A stretch of 64,000 nucleotides of DNA from Holothuria scabra (Eukaryota > Echinodermata > Holothuroidea > Aspidochirotida > Holothuriidae): NCBI GenBank assembly GCA_037179385.1, contig CM074179.1, positions 37,003,224 to 37,067,223 of the forward strand. Direction: 5' to 3'. The position numbers and the translations under genes are program-made. Of the stretch, positions 22,066 to 35,060 are shown one piece after another; position 1 is the first letter of the stretch, and the number at the start of each line of letters is the position of its first letter. The notes under the pieces are model-generated. The model was given only the letters and a program-made list of their open reading frames with translations. It was not told the origin of the DNA and made no database searches.

Positions 22066-25000
22066 ATGAATGGTCCCCTGTCCGTCATGACCCTGAACGT
22101 TAATGACATGAGGGACAGTCGGAAGAGGTCCAGAATATTCCAATTTTGTAAATCATTAGGTGTGGACTTCGTTTTCCTCCAGGAGATTCACACTGTTAAT
22201 GAGGACGATGTGTACATCTGGTCTTTCGAATGGCGTGGGGGTTTGCACGCTTCCTTTGGTTCTGCGTCTTACTGTGGATCTGTTATTTTAGTTACACCAA
22301 GATGGCTCACCTGGTGGGAAAAGTTGATCACGATCATGAGGGCCGGTTGGTATGCATCACCATCAAACATCTTTGCGGGCACTTCTTCCTAAATAGCGTT
22401 TATGCACCCAACCAGCCTACAGACAGAAGGGTTTTTTTTTACTACCCTACCATCCTTCGTTCCTGTCTGTGCCCCTTGTATTCTGGAGACTTTAACTGTG
22501 TTCCTGACACACAGCTTGACCGAATGTCCACGTGCACATCCTCGAGCTGTAGTGTCGGTATGGAAGAGTTGGACATGTTAACAAAAAATCATGACATGGT
22601 TGACGTTTGGAGAGTGCATCATCCTGGCTTGTCTGTGTTCACTTGGCACCGCCCTGATGACAGGGACGCCTCAAGGTAAGACCGCGTGTACTCTTCAACT
22701 GCTATGTCAACGAGTGATTAGGAAGTTGTAGCATGTCCAATTTCGGACAATGATGCAGTTACTGTCTCCTTCAAAACATCCAGAGTCATGGCCAGCAGGT
22801 TCTGGAAAATGAACATGGGGCTGAATATAGCAAATAGTTTAAGGCCAGGTACGAAGAGTGGCGAACGTTGAGACCGGCCTTTCAACGGGTTTAGAGTGGT
22901 GGGACGACTTTAAGTCCCGCATCAAACCGTTTACAGTTGAATACTGTGTAGCAAGACCTCGTCGAAGAATGGATGAGTTCCTGTCGCTTTGCTATAGGGA
23001 GAGGAACGGGGAATCCTCTGTCCTTCACGCAATCCAACAGTATCTTGATGGAAAACTACACGGGGCTCGGGTTCGTGCCCGCGTGCATTGCGTGGAGGCG
23101 GGGGAGAAACCAACCATTAAGTTTTACTGTGACGTCACAAAGTATGCCATCGATCGCCCCATAAAAGCAGACCGTTACGTCCACGGCGTGGTACGTAAAG
23201 ACCCTCTCGACATTGTAGACGTATTTAAAAGCTTTTATGAGCAGCTATATACCAAAGCTGATGTCGATGAAGACCTTCAAACGTCCCAATTAGATAACAT
23301 CGACAAGACCCCCTCTGAAGATCAGAATGGTGAATTTGGTTCCCCTTGGAGTGTTGACGAGCTCTGGAAGGCAGTGGCGAAGATGAAAGGCGGAAAGGCA
23401 CCTGGGTCCGATGGTATTCCAGTAAATTTCTATAAACGCTTCTGGTGTACCGTTTGACACGATCTCCGAGATGTATTCACCTCTGCCTCCATGGCTGGCT
23501 CATTGAGCCCTTCGCAGCGCACAGGCGCGATAACTTTGTTGTCCAAGTTGTAGGGTCCTTTCAGACATGTGCGGTGCGGGGACACAGTATACAGCAGAAC
23601 CTCTGGTTGGTGCGGGACTTGGTTTAATACGTGATTGGACCGTGATCTTCCATGTGAGCTTGTCTCCCTCGATCAGGATAAGGCCTTCGACATGGTTGAC
23701 CACGGGTTCCTCTTTAAAATTTTGAAAAATTTCAGTTTGAATCCAGTTTTTGTTAAATGGACCTCCTTATTGTATAATAGTGTAAACAGTCGGGTTATCG
23801 TTAACGGCCTACCATCAGACCCCTTCAGGGTCCAACGTGGGGTACGGGAAGAGTACCCCTATCACCTCTACTCTATGTATTGTTTAGTGAATCCCTTGCA
23901 AGAGCCTTTCAAGTTGAGCCTTTGTTTCAACCATTTCGCATACCCGGTGGTGTTGAAGTTAAGTGCCTTCAGCATGCTGAGGACGTCACATGCGTATTCT
24001 CCGACCTAGCTTCCTTTAAGGCCCTTACTGACACGTTAGCCAAGTTTCAAAAAGCCACAGGTGCCAGACTGAATCCCAATAAGACCAAAGGATGTCGCCT
24101 AAGTAAGTGGATGTCAAAAAGACTGCCCTTCGCTGCATAAAGGGTAGACGTCGCCATAAGGATCAATGGCGTACGGTTTGGTTATGGGCAAACCGAGTAA
24201 CTTACCTGGAATGAAAAAGTGGACCTGGTGGAGGCTAGGTTGATGGACTTCGGCGATCGCCACATTAGCCTGTTCGGAAAGGTGACAGTTATCCATCGTT
24301 TCATTTATCCCCTTTTGTGGTATCCCAAAACTGTTCTCGCTGCTTCAGAGGATGTCCTGTTGCGTCTCGAGAGGGCTGCGTTTAGGTTTTTATGGTCAGG
24401 GAAGACGGAGCTGGTTAGAAGAGGAGTGGTATATCAGGATCTTAGGCGTGGTGGGTTGGGCCTTGTGCATTTTCCTTCCAAGCTCCGTTTCCTCCTGTGT
24501 TTAAAGTGCTGTGGACAACAGAATGCCTTCAGCTTATTTTGTCCGTTATGGTGGGGGGGGGGGGGGATTATCGTTCCGTCGGTTCTTTCCCTTCCTGTTT
24601 AGTAGCAGTCAACCCCACAGATGGAGGCCCTCGGGAGCATACAGTCAGATGAAAGAAACGCTCCGTATTATGTCTACAGTGGGGGGCGTTTTGCAGTTAA
24701 GTGCAAGGGATCCATACCGGGATGTTTTTTGATGAATTGGTTGGCCAGGTCCAATCCAATGACTGTCCTTCAAGGCCGGAAGTGTGGCGTGTAGTCCACA
24801 TCAGACCATTAGATTACCGCAGGCGAGACCTGTTGTGGAGAGTCGCATATGACGCCATTGTAACTAATCTCAAGCGCCCTCGGTGGCGTCTTGGAGATGG
24901 CATTTGCCCCCGCACTAGATGTAAAAAAAGGGAGAGTATGTCACATGTGTATTGGCAGTGTGATTTTGTGGCCCTCTTCTGGGAATGGTTTCAAGTCCTG

Positions 25001-25144
25001 GCTGATCGCCTTACGTTGTGCAGCACCTGGGTTGTCAGCCAGGACTATGCTTTCTATGGTCTTTCACCCCCACAAGTGCAATACGAGTGTTCTGGGCATA
25101 CTTACCTTTGTTTCGGCCTCCATAAAGCTGGCCTTATAGAGTAA
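22066..25144 (+). pseudogene. LINE ORF2: AP endonuclease + reverse transcriptase, broken
   Basis: Endonuclease: MTLNVNDMRDSRKRSRIF, VFLQEIHT (catalytic Glu), NSVYAPN and GDFNCVPD, then DASR, a stop and DRVYSS where SRIDRVY is usual. RT: MKGGKAPGSDGIPVNFYKRF (about 23390), LVSLDQDKAFDMVDHGFL (motif A, about 23660), RGVREEYPYHLYS (motif B, decayed from RGVRQGCPLSPL) and QHAEDVTCVFSD in place of the YADD motif C (about 23970). C-terminal: RRGGLGLVHFPSKLRFLL and CPRTRCKKRESMSHVYWQC, a Cys/His finger typical of the L1/Tx1 group. At least five frame changes or stops; inactive. Confidence 0.85.
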
Positions 25145-25324
25145 TATTGTATTTAGGGGGGTGGGGGTGGGGAGGCCTGTGGACGTCGTCCTGGCGTCAG
25201 GAAGGGTGGAGATCAGGCTGAGGGATGAGTCCAACTTCGTTCGTTTGCCAAGGTGGACGTTCGGTGGGCGATGGGGTCCACTTGTTACAGTGGGCGAGGA
25301 TCGGGTGGTAGTCAAATTATAAAA

Positions 25325-25512
25325 ATTGATTTTGTTTGTAAATATGGAGCTACTGTAATTTGTAAATAGTACTGTATTTGTACATTTGTTGCTTGTGAGG
25401 TGCTTATGTTGTAAATAGTTTGTAAATAGTTTGTAAATATCTGTATATATGGCTTAATTAATATAATTAACATAATTTTCTGCTTGACTTAGCAGTTTGT
25501 AAATAGTTTGCG
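25325..25512 (+). repeat. TTTGTAAATAG-rich LINE 3' UTR
   Basis: TTGTAAATA recurs about eight times, including three near-tandem copies at 25410-25440 and one more near 25495. It likely marks the 3' end of the Tx1-type LINE. Confidence 0.7.
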
Positions 25513-25520
25513 TTTATGTT

Positions 25521-28500
25521 TCTGCCCGATCTGGTTAAAGGTTTTGTTTTTTGTATCCATGTGCCGTTTCGATGCACTTAAAAAGCCAGGGAATTCTTAA
25601 CAAAAAATATGAACGGCAGATTGTCACATTTCGGTGATATCTTGAAAAAGCAGCCGTCATAATTATGTTGCGCATAAAAATTTGAAGAACTGCGGAATTG
25701 TAATTTCAATTATATTTTAGACAACAAGAATACCTGTTTATCTTAGTAGAAGCCCTGTTGAATGTTTCCAGTCACTCAATCTGTTAGGGGAATTCTTTAA
25801 AAGATTCATACAACTTTATTGATGCTGTGGAAATTTGTACATAGTGCAACGCTTAGCTTGACGATGCAATCGCTAAATTGTATTCGACGTTGCATCGCGA
25901 GTACTTATGTACGAATACTTAGCCGAAGTATCATTTTGCAGAAAAAAACATCAAAGTCCATTGTTTAATCACTTACCGAAGTTACAATTTAGTGTGCTCG
26001 ATAAAATTTATTTTGTGATAAGTCGATGCATGGTATTCATATCTCACTGTGGTTTGAAATGGGTGAGACAAATTTTCAGTTCAGTATACGTTTAAAGGAC
26101 AATGAACCTTATCTATCCTCGACGTAGAGTTAATTATTAAATATGGTCTCTTTAGGATTGAATGGATTGTGCAGTCTGGAATCAAATTCATATACTGTTT
26201 TTAATCGAGAACCACGTTTCACAAAATGAGATAGTAGCCTATTTACCTATTTAGTTATATTGTGTAAATATGTGAATACTGCTCTACCCAAAGTCGATAT
26301 CAATAGGTGCCTATGTAGGTTGATTAAATCTCTTCCTAGTTCTCAGTATACACACCACGCAAACTGAAATAGGTGGTAAGGTACAAGTAAATGTGGGCCG
26401 GAAGAGGGAGATGACAGGAAGGTGCCTCATTATAGGTATCTTTGAAAGAAAAATGGACACTCAGATCGACTGCTGTAGGTTGTAACACTCTTGAAAATGA
26501 TACAAATGAGCTAATAATCAGAATTTCGAACAAAATTCACCAATGTCATGCATTCAGAAAGCAACTAAAAAAATCAATAAAAAGGTGGAAAACAAGGAAT
26601 CTATATTTAAAATAACTAAAATGGACTTCGCTTTTTTAAAACCGAAAATTTAATTTGAACAAAAATAAGCAAACCTGTGTGTGTTTTCTGCAACTAAATC
26701 CAATATTGTGAAGACATGGCGAAAAGTATTGGGTGGACTTTCTAGCCTTTCTTAAATTTTCGATGGCCTATAAAATGATTAATAATTTTTGGAAACTTTC
26801 TTCATAAATTAACACACTCTGATTATTACAAAATCCACCAATGATGCCTTTCCATAAATAATACATAACAGGCACATTATAATCACTAAAGAGTACAGTA
26901 AGAGAAGATCAAAGCCAGTTTAATCCCTACTCACTTCAAGAACCACTTCCAAATTCTTGAAGGAAATCGTACTTGCATGTGGCGCGTACACTTAAACCAG
27001 TCATACGGCATTCCCTCCTTCTGTATGAAACCATTTAATATACGATTCGCTTTGTATGGATAAACACATTTACTTTAAATTATAAGTAAAATCTAACAAA
27101 TTAAAGCAAAAGAAAATTTTCACAATAAAGAAAGATAAGGAAAGAAATGCTCATTTAAAGCGCATTGGAAAATTTGCGGTAGCTTCTGCTGATAAAAGGA
27201 AATCTATTTTAGGATTGTAGCAAACGTTTAAGGCAAGCGGTATGCCTGTTTTCTGTTAGCACGTACCGTAGTCATTTGTACACATGTTCTACATAAAGCC
27301 ACATATAGTTGTTCATGAAATGTAACTGTAACATATTTTCATGGAAGGTGTTTCGTTTTAAAGGATTATTTGCACAAGGTACTACACCGTTATTGGTTGT
27401 ATCTAAATCGTTAAACATTTATTAATATATCAGAGAAAGATTGTTTGATATTGCTATCTGCAATATCAAAGTCTGTTTACTAAATTACAAACTAGCGTGC
27501 CAAAATGAATATGAAGTTTGTGATAAGCGTGATCCATGGTTACATCTCAGAGTGTTATTTAGATCAGTCAAACTATCTGTACGTGGTACACAGCTTAGAA
27601 CAACAAAAGCCATGCAACGCTGAATTGAAATATTTTCTATATGTAGCCAAATCGGTAAAACTATCAGTTGCAGTTATATTCAAATAAAATTTGACCAGAC
27701 GAAGGGGGCCAGGGTCATGCAAGAATGGATTTAAATGAAATTCCCACGATGTGGCAAGAATAGGTAATATGATAAGGTGACATAGTAAAATGTAATGTTG
27801 TGATTTACGAATATGTAACGGACCTAATACGACCAACAGTCGACACCAATGGGTGTCTACCTATTTTCATCAAATTTCATCCAAGGCCCTTCAAATTTGA
27901 AACCCACTAATTTTAGCCTTCAAGTGGTCATGGATTTCTGACAGTCAAACTCTACAAAGCACTATGTCTCGAAATGTATTTGATCCATAGACATATTGGA
28001 ATGTGCGCTTCGGGAAGACAGATTTTTTACAAAATCGAAAACGACAATTTCAACAAAATCGAAAATGATAGACTCTTTGTAAATACTTCATTGAACAAAT
28101 TAAAAGTCTGTTAAGATACGCACTTCTTTTGATTTCAGCGTAAAAAAATATATATATATTGATCGTGTCAAAGCAAAACAAAAAGTTGACAAGTGTTAAA
28201 ACTTCAATTACCGAATAGCGCCTTTCAGTGCTTCAAACGAAAACAACATCAAAAAAAAAGGGTTTCTTTTGAACGTTGTGTTACAACTTGTTTACTGAAA
28301 GCAATTGAAATCGCGTTGTAAGTCTGTCAGAAACCGTAACAACAATTTATAGCATGCTGTAATTTATCGATCGCTTGGTACATTTCACTTTTAACTGCTG
28401 TAGGAATCTGTTGTCAATGAACAAACAGACGAATCTAAAACACTTTACACTCTATGCCTGGCACTTACCTCCTAAAACACTGAAAAAGGAAATGCAATTT

Positions 28501-29090
28501 GAAATGCAATATGAAAGTGTTATGTAACAATCATTGAAGAGGAACAATGACAAATATTGACATTGAGCAGTATTTTTGCATCATAAGTTTGGGGTGAATG
28601 CTCGTAATATTTAGCTTAGTCTCGGTTTTTATTAAATCTTGTTAAAAAAAGCATTATCTAATCACAATTTGTTTGTGATGTCTTTTATATCTTTAGTAAT
28701 CTGTTTTAAATTATAATTGACAGGTAAGTGACGGAATCCTATTTGATTGTTTCATCTCAAATCTACAGCAAATTGAAAAAAATCGTGAAGCTTCGTTCTG
28801 GACCCCAGCGGGGCCATAACTTTTCTATTTACGATTACAGTGGTGGCTGTAATAAAATAATACTGAACTAAATATTTTTTACAGCACATTCTTTTCCAAC
28901 GACTCTGTGTGGTGTTTTGCGCCTCAAACCTTAATATACATTGTAAAAGGTAGTTAACACCCCTATCTAGCTAAAGAAAAAACTTTTAGGATTAACTAGT
29001 AATTACCCTCTTTTAGAACTACTTTAGAGATTTCATGTATGTCCTTGTATCATACATATCTGAAAAGTGTCGATCTTTGTAATAATCCAA
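25521..29090. other. No gene; diverged repeat pair
   Basis: Only short unrecognised frames. 25970-26055 and 27480-27560 are diverged copies of one sequence (both carry TTTGTGATAAG, then GCATGGT or CCATGGT, then ATCTCA). Short related motifs at 26293 and 27839 match one at 32201. Confidence 0.55.
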
Positions 29091-29095
29091 CTCCA

Positions 29096-29137
29096 TTCTA
29101 CAGAGAACATCTCTCGTCATGAGATGTTCCTGTAGAA
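29096..29137. other. 17-bp hairpin with single bulge
   Basis: TTCTACAG-A-GAACATCTC, loop TCGTCAT, GAGATGTTC-CTGTAGAA: 17 pairs with one bulged A. It lies just upstream of the 1.05-kb TIR element. It is too short for a typical animal pre-miRNA. Confidence 0.7.
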
Positions 29138-29337
29138 ATCAATCATTACGATATGAATTTGATCTTGCTTCAATATTTCAGAAAATTAAACCATGTAGTC
29201 AACAGATCGACCATGAAAATTTGCTTAATAATCTCCCAAACCTGTTGTAATTTTAGACTCTTATTGTTCCATTACGGCTGACCGTTGCTTATCCCGAGGT
29301 AACCGTCAGGTGACCGTTATCGTCCCTCGATAAACCA

Positions 29338-30388
29338 CACTGTAAAAAATTGCTGTAATTTTTACAGTAGTTTTCGGAATTCTCTTACAGTTAAATACTG
29401 TAGTCGTTTCTCTACAGTGATTTACTGTAAACAGTGAGTAACAGCATGTTAATATACTTCCGTCGTTTACATTGCTTCGATAATGTTACATTGCTTTACT
29501 GTACGTAAAACGCGTACATCTTTTGCCTCTCCACGTAATCGAAAGCTATACGTATACATCTTGCCGCGAAGAATATTTAGTCTCATGAATATTCAGTTTT
29601 CTTTTGGATAAAATATTTAATTATCGAGTATTTAATTGTTTACGTTATTTCTTCTCGCAGTGTTTCACTGCAATTTGGTTGTAAAATGTACAAGCTTCCA
29701 ATATTGATCCCAACCACCTATTACTTTGATTGCATTCCAAAGTTACAATGCAGTAATTTACTTCATAGAACCGGAATGCTTGATGATTAAAATATTAATT
29801 AAAGCTGTGTCTACTCAACACTGGTAGTATCAGATAATGTAGTACATTACTGTTAAATCTTTGTTCGATTGCACTTACAAGTGATCGTTTCTTTGCCTTT
29901 TTGGCTATGATCATGTGTAGTAGCCTATCTTGTCTTTTCATCCATTCTAGGATGGAGCCGTACATGTCAGACCAGTGATGTAAATGGTGTAACGGTCGTA
30001 ATTTTGGGCAAGTGTTGTCCCTTAGCGGACGTATTAGCATCCCTGGGAAGCAGTTAAAAGTTTGGACTCACCGATAGGCCCTTTGCCAGAGGGTCGGAAA
30101 AGTTTGATTGCACTTTCAAATGAAGTGTGAGTGAACTTCAAATGTCAATGTATCTGATCCCTGCATTTGTAAAGTATACAGGAAATTATATCTGCTGATG
30201 ATCCTCTTACAGTTACTGCTTTCCGTGTGGACTGTAACAATTACAGTATCCTTACTGTAAAATTAATTTACGGTACACTGCGTGATACGGTTAAATTTAC
30301 CGTAAATTACTGTCAGCTCATTACTGGTAGCCAGTAATGAGGTGCAAGTAGTTAACTGTAAATTCTACAGATTTTTTTTTTTAAAGTG
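29338..30388 (+). mobile_element. 1.05-kb TIR element with ACTGTAA/TTACAGT-rich ends
   Basis: The left end CACTGTAAAAAAT is followed by TGCTGTAATTTTTACAG; the right end on minus is CACTTTAAAAAAAAAAATC, then TGTAGAATTTACAG. Both ends are packed with ACTGTAA/TTACAGT motifs (29340-29445 and 30205-30370). There is no transposase frame. Part of the interior (about 30010-30110) resembles 55740-55830. The class cannot be assigned. Confidence 0.6.
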
Positions 30389-30789
30389 CACCTTAAAAAT
30401 TACCGGTGTATAAATGCAATAAAACCTATCTGTATTCGTAATAGTCCAAATCAATTCTAGAGCAAACAGAGAGAAGCTTTTGTCTTGAAATATCCTAATT
30501 TTTGTAATGTATACCTTATTATATGAATTTAAACTTGTTTCAATATTTTTAAGGTCCCTTAACCGAGTAATGAAAAAAATCGATTAGTAGTTTTATTCGA
30601 TACAACTGTTGATAAAGAGTGTGAGAGTGTGTCCTACTTTGTTTGCTGTTTTTTTTTCGTTTTTTTTTTTCATTTTTTTAATTCACTCTCCAACTTTGCT
30701 TTTTGAGGAGTGAATTGGTCAGTGATCTTGCCGGGAAGAACTGTTTATATACTACTTTTGTATTATGAAAGTCCGTGACAAAATTATTT

Positions 30790-31076
30790 AAAGGGCCAAT
30801 CCTTTTACTCCAAACTACAGTTCTTGTAGAGGTTAAAGAAATTCTCAAATGACAAAGCTCTTTGATTACACTTCATCGACACAATGCAGAGCACCTGCAC
30901 ATATATTACACATCATCAACTGAACTGAGAGTGCATTGAGCATTTCTATTCTCACCTTGATTCAATAAACTGAGATTGTGTCTGGGTGAGGATGAATTTC
31001 AAACCGTTGTGGGAGGGGCTTGAGTATGAATGCTAGGAGAAGTTTTACTGTTTGCGGTGGGAGAATTGGGCATTTA
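30790..31076 (+). mobile_element. R1 MITE copy, near full length
   Basis: Left TTTAAAGGGCCAATCC, TACTCCAAACTACAG; right, read on minus, TTTAAATGCCCAATTC, then CCACCGCAAAC. Interior GATTGTGTCTGGGTGAGG as in the other copies. A TTTAAA flank at both sides may be the target site. Confidence 0.75.
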
Positions 31077-34000
31077 AACAGTTGTTCCGTCGTTTCACAA
31101 AAATACAATAAAACCGAATGCTGAAGTTCGATGACGTTACGGCGAACCCTTGCCTCAACTTCGATTGGGAACCGATTTGATAATACCACATCAGTGGCAG
31201 CGTATCGAAAACGTTCGCGCTATCTGCAGTGTGTCGAATCAGTTCCCAACTTACGTTTAGAAAATGGTGTTCTTTTCTATCATCCGGAATCCGACACAAT
31301 TTTGCTTTAATATTTTCAGTAAGATGAAAAGTAAACTTCAATCTAATTAAAAAGAAAACTATAATCTGGTGGATTGAACTCATTTTAGATAAACTTAATA
31401 CATGTTCATACCCCAGTGGGTGTTCAAAGTTATCAGACACATTTCTACGGTACTCTCTGTTTTGTATACGTATGTTAAGAAGGTCCACTGCCAATATATG
31501 GTCTTATTGGGATTACGTTGGACGTAACATACGTAAATTATTCTGATTGTACAATCAAGGAGAAAATTCCGACCAGATCCTTACACCCTATAAATGTGTT
31601 TAGGAATTAAAACAGTTGCTATATATATTTTCGCCTCCACTTTGTAGACACACTGAGTTGCTAATAACAAGTGTCTGAGTCGTAAGCATCTCGTCCGTAC
31701 GCACGTTTAATGGTTGAACTGTTAAAATGTACGCCAGTGTTTTAAGGTAAAAAATATTTACACTTTTACCAAGTGAGGACACACTACACTCTATAAGCAA
31801 AACAGATGAATTTATTCACTCTCTAACACAGTGAAAAGTGTGAATTCACTCCGTTACAGTGTTAACTCAATCCTAGAATAGTTGAATCCACCCCAAGAAC
31901 AGTACAATGCCTTCCAAAAGTTAGAAACTTCGATCTTGATGGAGTGATCATTGCAGGAACACTAATGTAGCCAATCCACACTTTTCACTTTATAAGATAG
32001 TTCTTAAGTTCTCTCTTTTGCGTGAACAGTGTAGTGTTTTATCGGTTAACACATTTTCAGAGTGTTTAAAAGGTTTGGAAGGTCGGAAAGGAGGACTGGA
32101 AATTTTGGTTAAAGCATTATCAGCAAAGCTGTTGCATTGATAGGAAAATGCAGGAAAGGCATGCACCACTCAAATTCAACACCAAAATGTTTCATCCACG
32201 GTCAACGCCAATAGGTGCCCAAGAGGATTGATCAAAGTTTTACTTATCTGAGAAAAATAGTCATTAACAATTGGAAATTTTTAACAGTTACAAGTAACAT
32301 TCAGGCCGTGAAATATGTGCTTACTAGAGATATTTTAAAAGCACTCTTCAGTAGGAAAATAGACATGCGAAAAACATAAAAATACATGAACCTCTTTAGG
32401 AGCATTGTGTATTCTTGGTACATTAGCCATTAAGTTACTACCTCATTGATAATCGGGAACGTCTCCCAAATATCGCATCTCAGTCATGATGCGTAATATA
32501 GACTTAGATACAGCTGAAAGAGGTCAAAAATTCTTTAAACTCCTCCTAAAACTTCTTTGTTTCCGTGTGACGTATAAATTTACACAAACCACATCTCATT
32601 CCCTCCATCCCTATATGCAGTCACGTGATGTTCGGTTCGTACAACCGATGCCCGTAGTGCATTGATTTGTGTAGAAAATACCGTTTAATTACGTAATAAG
32701 TGAAATCTTGATAAGCAAAGTCCAACGGAAGTCTGAACAATGTAGTAACGTTTAAAAACTATGTTACATGAAAGTCAATCAATTGAAACAATGCGGCAAA
32801 CATCTTTTACAAACACCACACCTGCTTACCTCGTTACTTGCTATGATTTATATTTCCAGTCTCCTACTAGTAGCTTTTCCAGGATTTGCATAAATCCACT
32901 GATGTACAATTCACACCTTTCCTATGTGTGGTGTTGTATCCTAGACGGTAATTTGTATTAGATATTACAATGTAAATGTTAAGAAAGCTTATGAGAAGTG
33001 AAGCAATTATTAATCTAGTTAAGAAGTGTTCGCCAATGTCTGTCCGTAATATCAAAGTCCGTCACTGCATGTGTCACAATCTAGCTACTAAGCGGGCGAA
33101 TGAGAATGTATTTTGCGTTGAGCTTATTACATCATTATATCTTAATGTGTTTTGAAAATCATGTAAGATTAATAACTACCTCTTTATTACACCTCTGACG
33201 AAAACCATAAGACTCTAACTCGGAATTTGATATTTTGGAGACCAAATGGATCATACAAATATTTCATATAGCTGAACAGTTGATTTAAATTTCGATTCTA
33301 TTCTTACAAAGTTGGGGCGGAATATCGGGCCTTTTGGTACACAGTCGCGGATCCCCCCCCAAAAAAAAATTGGTCCAAATTGCCTCTCCGATCGCCGGAA
33401 AAGGCACGTCCCTCGCCTGTTAACCGTATATAAGTGGGAAAACACTAGCAACATTGTAAAAATAAACATTACAAAAAATAAAATTGTGCTATTGGAGGGC
33501 GCTGCAGCTTCGACCATCACCCCCTGGCTACGAGCCTGCCTCACTATACCTTCCAGGACATCTACATCGTTATTTATTGTTTATTTTCCCTCAATTTCCA
33601 TTGAAGGGAAAGGTATTTAAAAGATTCATCCAAAGGCTAGTGCCCAGGAATTTCCGTGATGTATGCGAAGTGACGAAATTTGGAATAGTGAATAGCGGAA
33701 CAGGACAGTGCATGGCAGCTGCAGGTCCACTACCTAAGCCGTGCCGCCGTTATTAGTTGGCTCGTAGCGTACACTAAAGTTTTAGTAAAGGTGCGTTACA
33801 TATAGCTGGATTTAGCCGGTTAAACTGGGCTCTTTAACAGTCTGGTTTAACCAGCTGCGTCCACGGCATTTTTCCAGTTGCGAGTTAGATTGTTTCCCTT
33901 TACTCTAATGCTTATGTGGAGCACCACGCACGGCAACGTATGGGCTCCATTTTGAAGTCTTTGGTATGACCCCCCCCCCCCCTTTGAAAACTTTTTTGTA

Positions 34001-34618
34001 TATTTGAGGGTCTTTAGATGCAATATATTGAGGCAAAAACAAAGTTCTGGATGCATTCACCGTCAGAAGGCAGTTCCCTGGTCCCAGGAAATAAATACTT
34101 AGAACCTATTGGGGAAGGGGGGAGACTTGGCACGGATCTCCACCATCAGCTGGAGCGGGAAAGTAATTTCCTAATACTTCTTCCTGATCACAGGAACCTA
34201 CCACTTGCCACTCATTCCAACAGCATCAGAAGCACCTTTGTCTTGAGATTCCAAGTTTAAAACCAATTCAAATACTGGAGCAGGAGCTATGGCAGTACAA
34301 CGATCAATTTGGAAAGAAATTTAAACAAAAATTTTAGTCTAGCAAAAAATTCTCGTCCCGCCTACCTGAAGAAAATATATACTCAGAGATGTTGGAAGCA
34401 GTTCATATCCAGCCCATATCAACGGTTTCTGCACAATTGATCCCAATCAACCGTACGCGTAAAAACGTACTGGAACGCAACGAAATAAAAATCCGTTGTC
34501 AGCATCAACAACTATACCAGTGATTCAATTCTTACGTGTGGCATCACAATTAAAACTTAAAGTGAACCTCAAGTCAACAAAATTCAAAAATATATTGAAG
34601 TGCAGGAAAAATGAATTT
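31077..34618. other. No gene recognised
   Basis: A 149-codon minus frame (31494-31045) is the longest non-transposon frame but overlaps the R1 element and shows no domain. 31790-31860 is rich in CACTCT and GTGAATTCACT-like inverted motifs. Homopolymer C/A runs occur at 33352-33369 and C at 33970. Nothing else can be supported. Confidence 0.55.
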
Positions 34619-35060
34619 TAACAGCCCAACTCCCATCTTTATAGTACATTCTTGAGCTGAGATATAAGATGTTGAAATTTATTCACTCAACTTAAAATGG
34701 TATGTTGTGCAATAATTTGTGATGTCATTGCTGTACTTACTCAAATTACAATCTTTGCATTTCTTTGTTTTTCAGAAAGTTACTACACCTTGTATCAGGG
34801 TGTAATAGCAATCTTACTCCTATGGTATGATGTATTTAATTAAGCACTCTCTCTGCAACACGTCACCGACACAAACAGGAAGTGTTCAAGGTCATAAAAA
34901 CATTTTTAATTTTGAAGGGAAACAAAGCAGATTATGTGAGTTGTACAACAAGAAAGTCACAAATTGTTGCGCAATGTACCAATTTGTTGTAATTGAATAA
35001 ACTTCAACATTTTATATCTCAGCTCAGGGATGTCCTTTGAAAATGGGATTTAGACTGTTA
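34619..35060. mobile_element. R3 foldback element, 442 bp
   Basis: Arms of about 150 bp are inverted repeats: left TAACAGCCCAACTCCCAT, GAGCTGAGATATAAGATGTT; right on minus TAACAGTCTAAATCCCAT, GAGCTGAGATATAAAATGTT. Further in, GGTATGTTGTGCAATAATTT mirrors GGTACATTGCGCAACAATTT. No coding potential. Confidence 0.8.

Larger units (their letters stand above)
20800..25520 (+). mobile_element. Tx1-type LINE (L1 group), near full-length but dead
   Basis: ORF1 (zinc knuckles) and ORF2 (AP endonuclease, RT, C-terminal Cys/His) are in order on plus, followed by a 3' UTR carrying a recurrent TTTGTAAATAG motif. A (GTT)n run near 20803-20826 marks the 5' side. Frames are broken in many places. Confidence 0.85.

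Noticed and set aside
31045..31494. 149-codon minus-strand frame, longest outside transposons
   Set aside because: It overlaps the R1 MITE terminus, has no recognised domain, signal peptide or flanking splice sites that I can defend. Possible exon, but unsupported.
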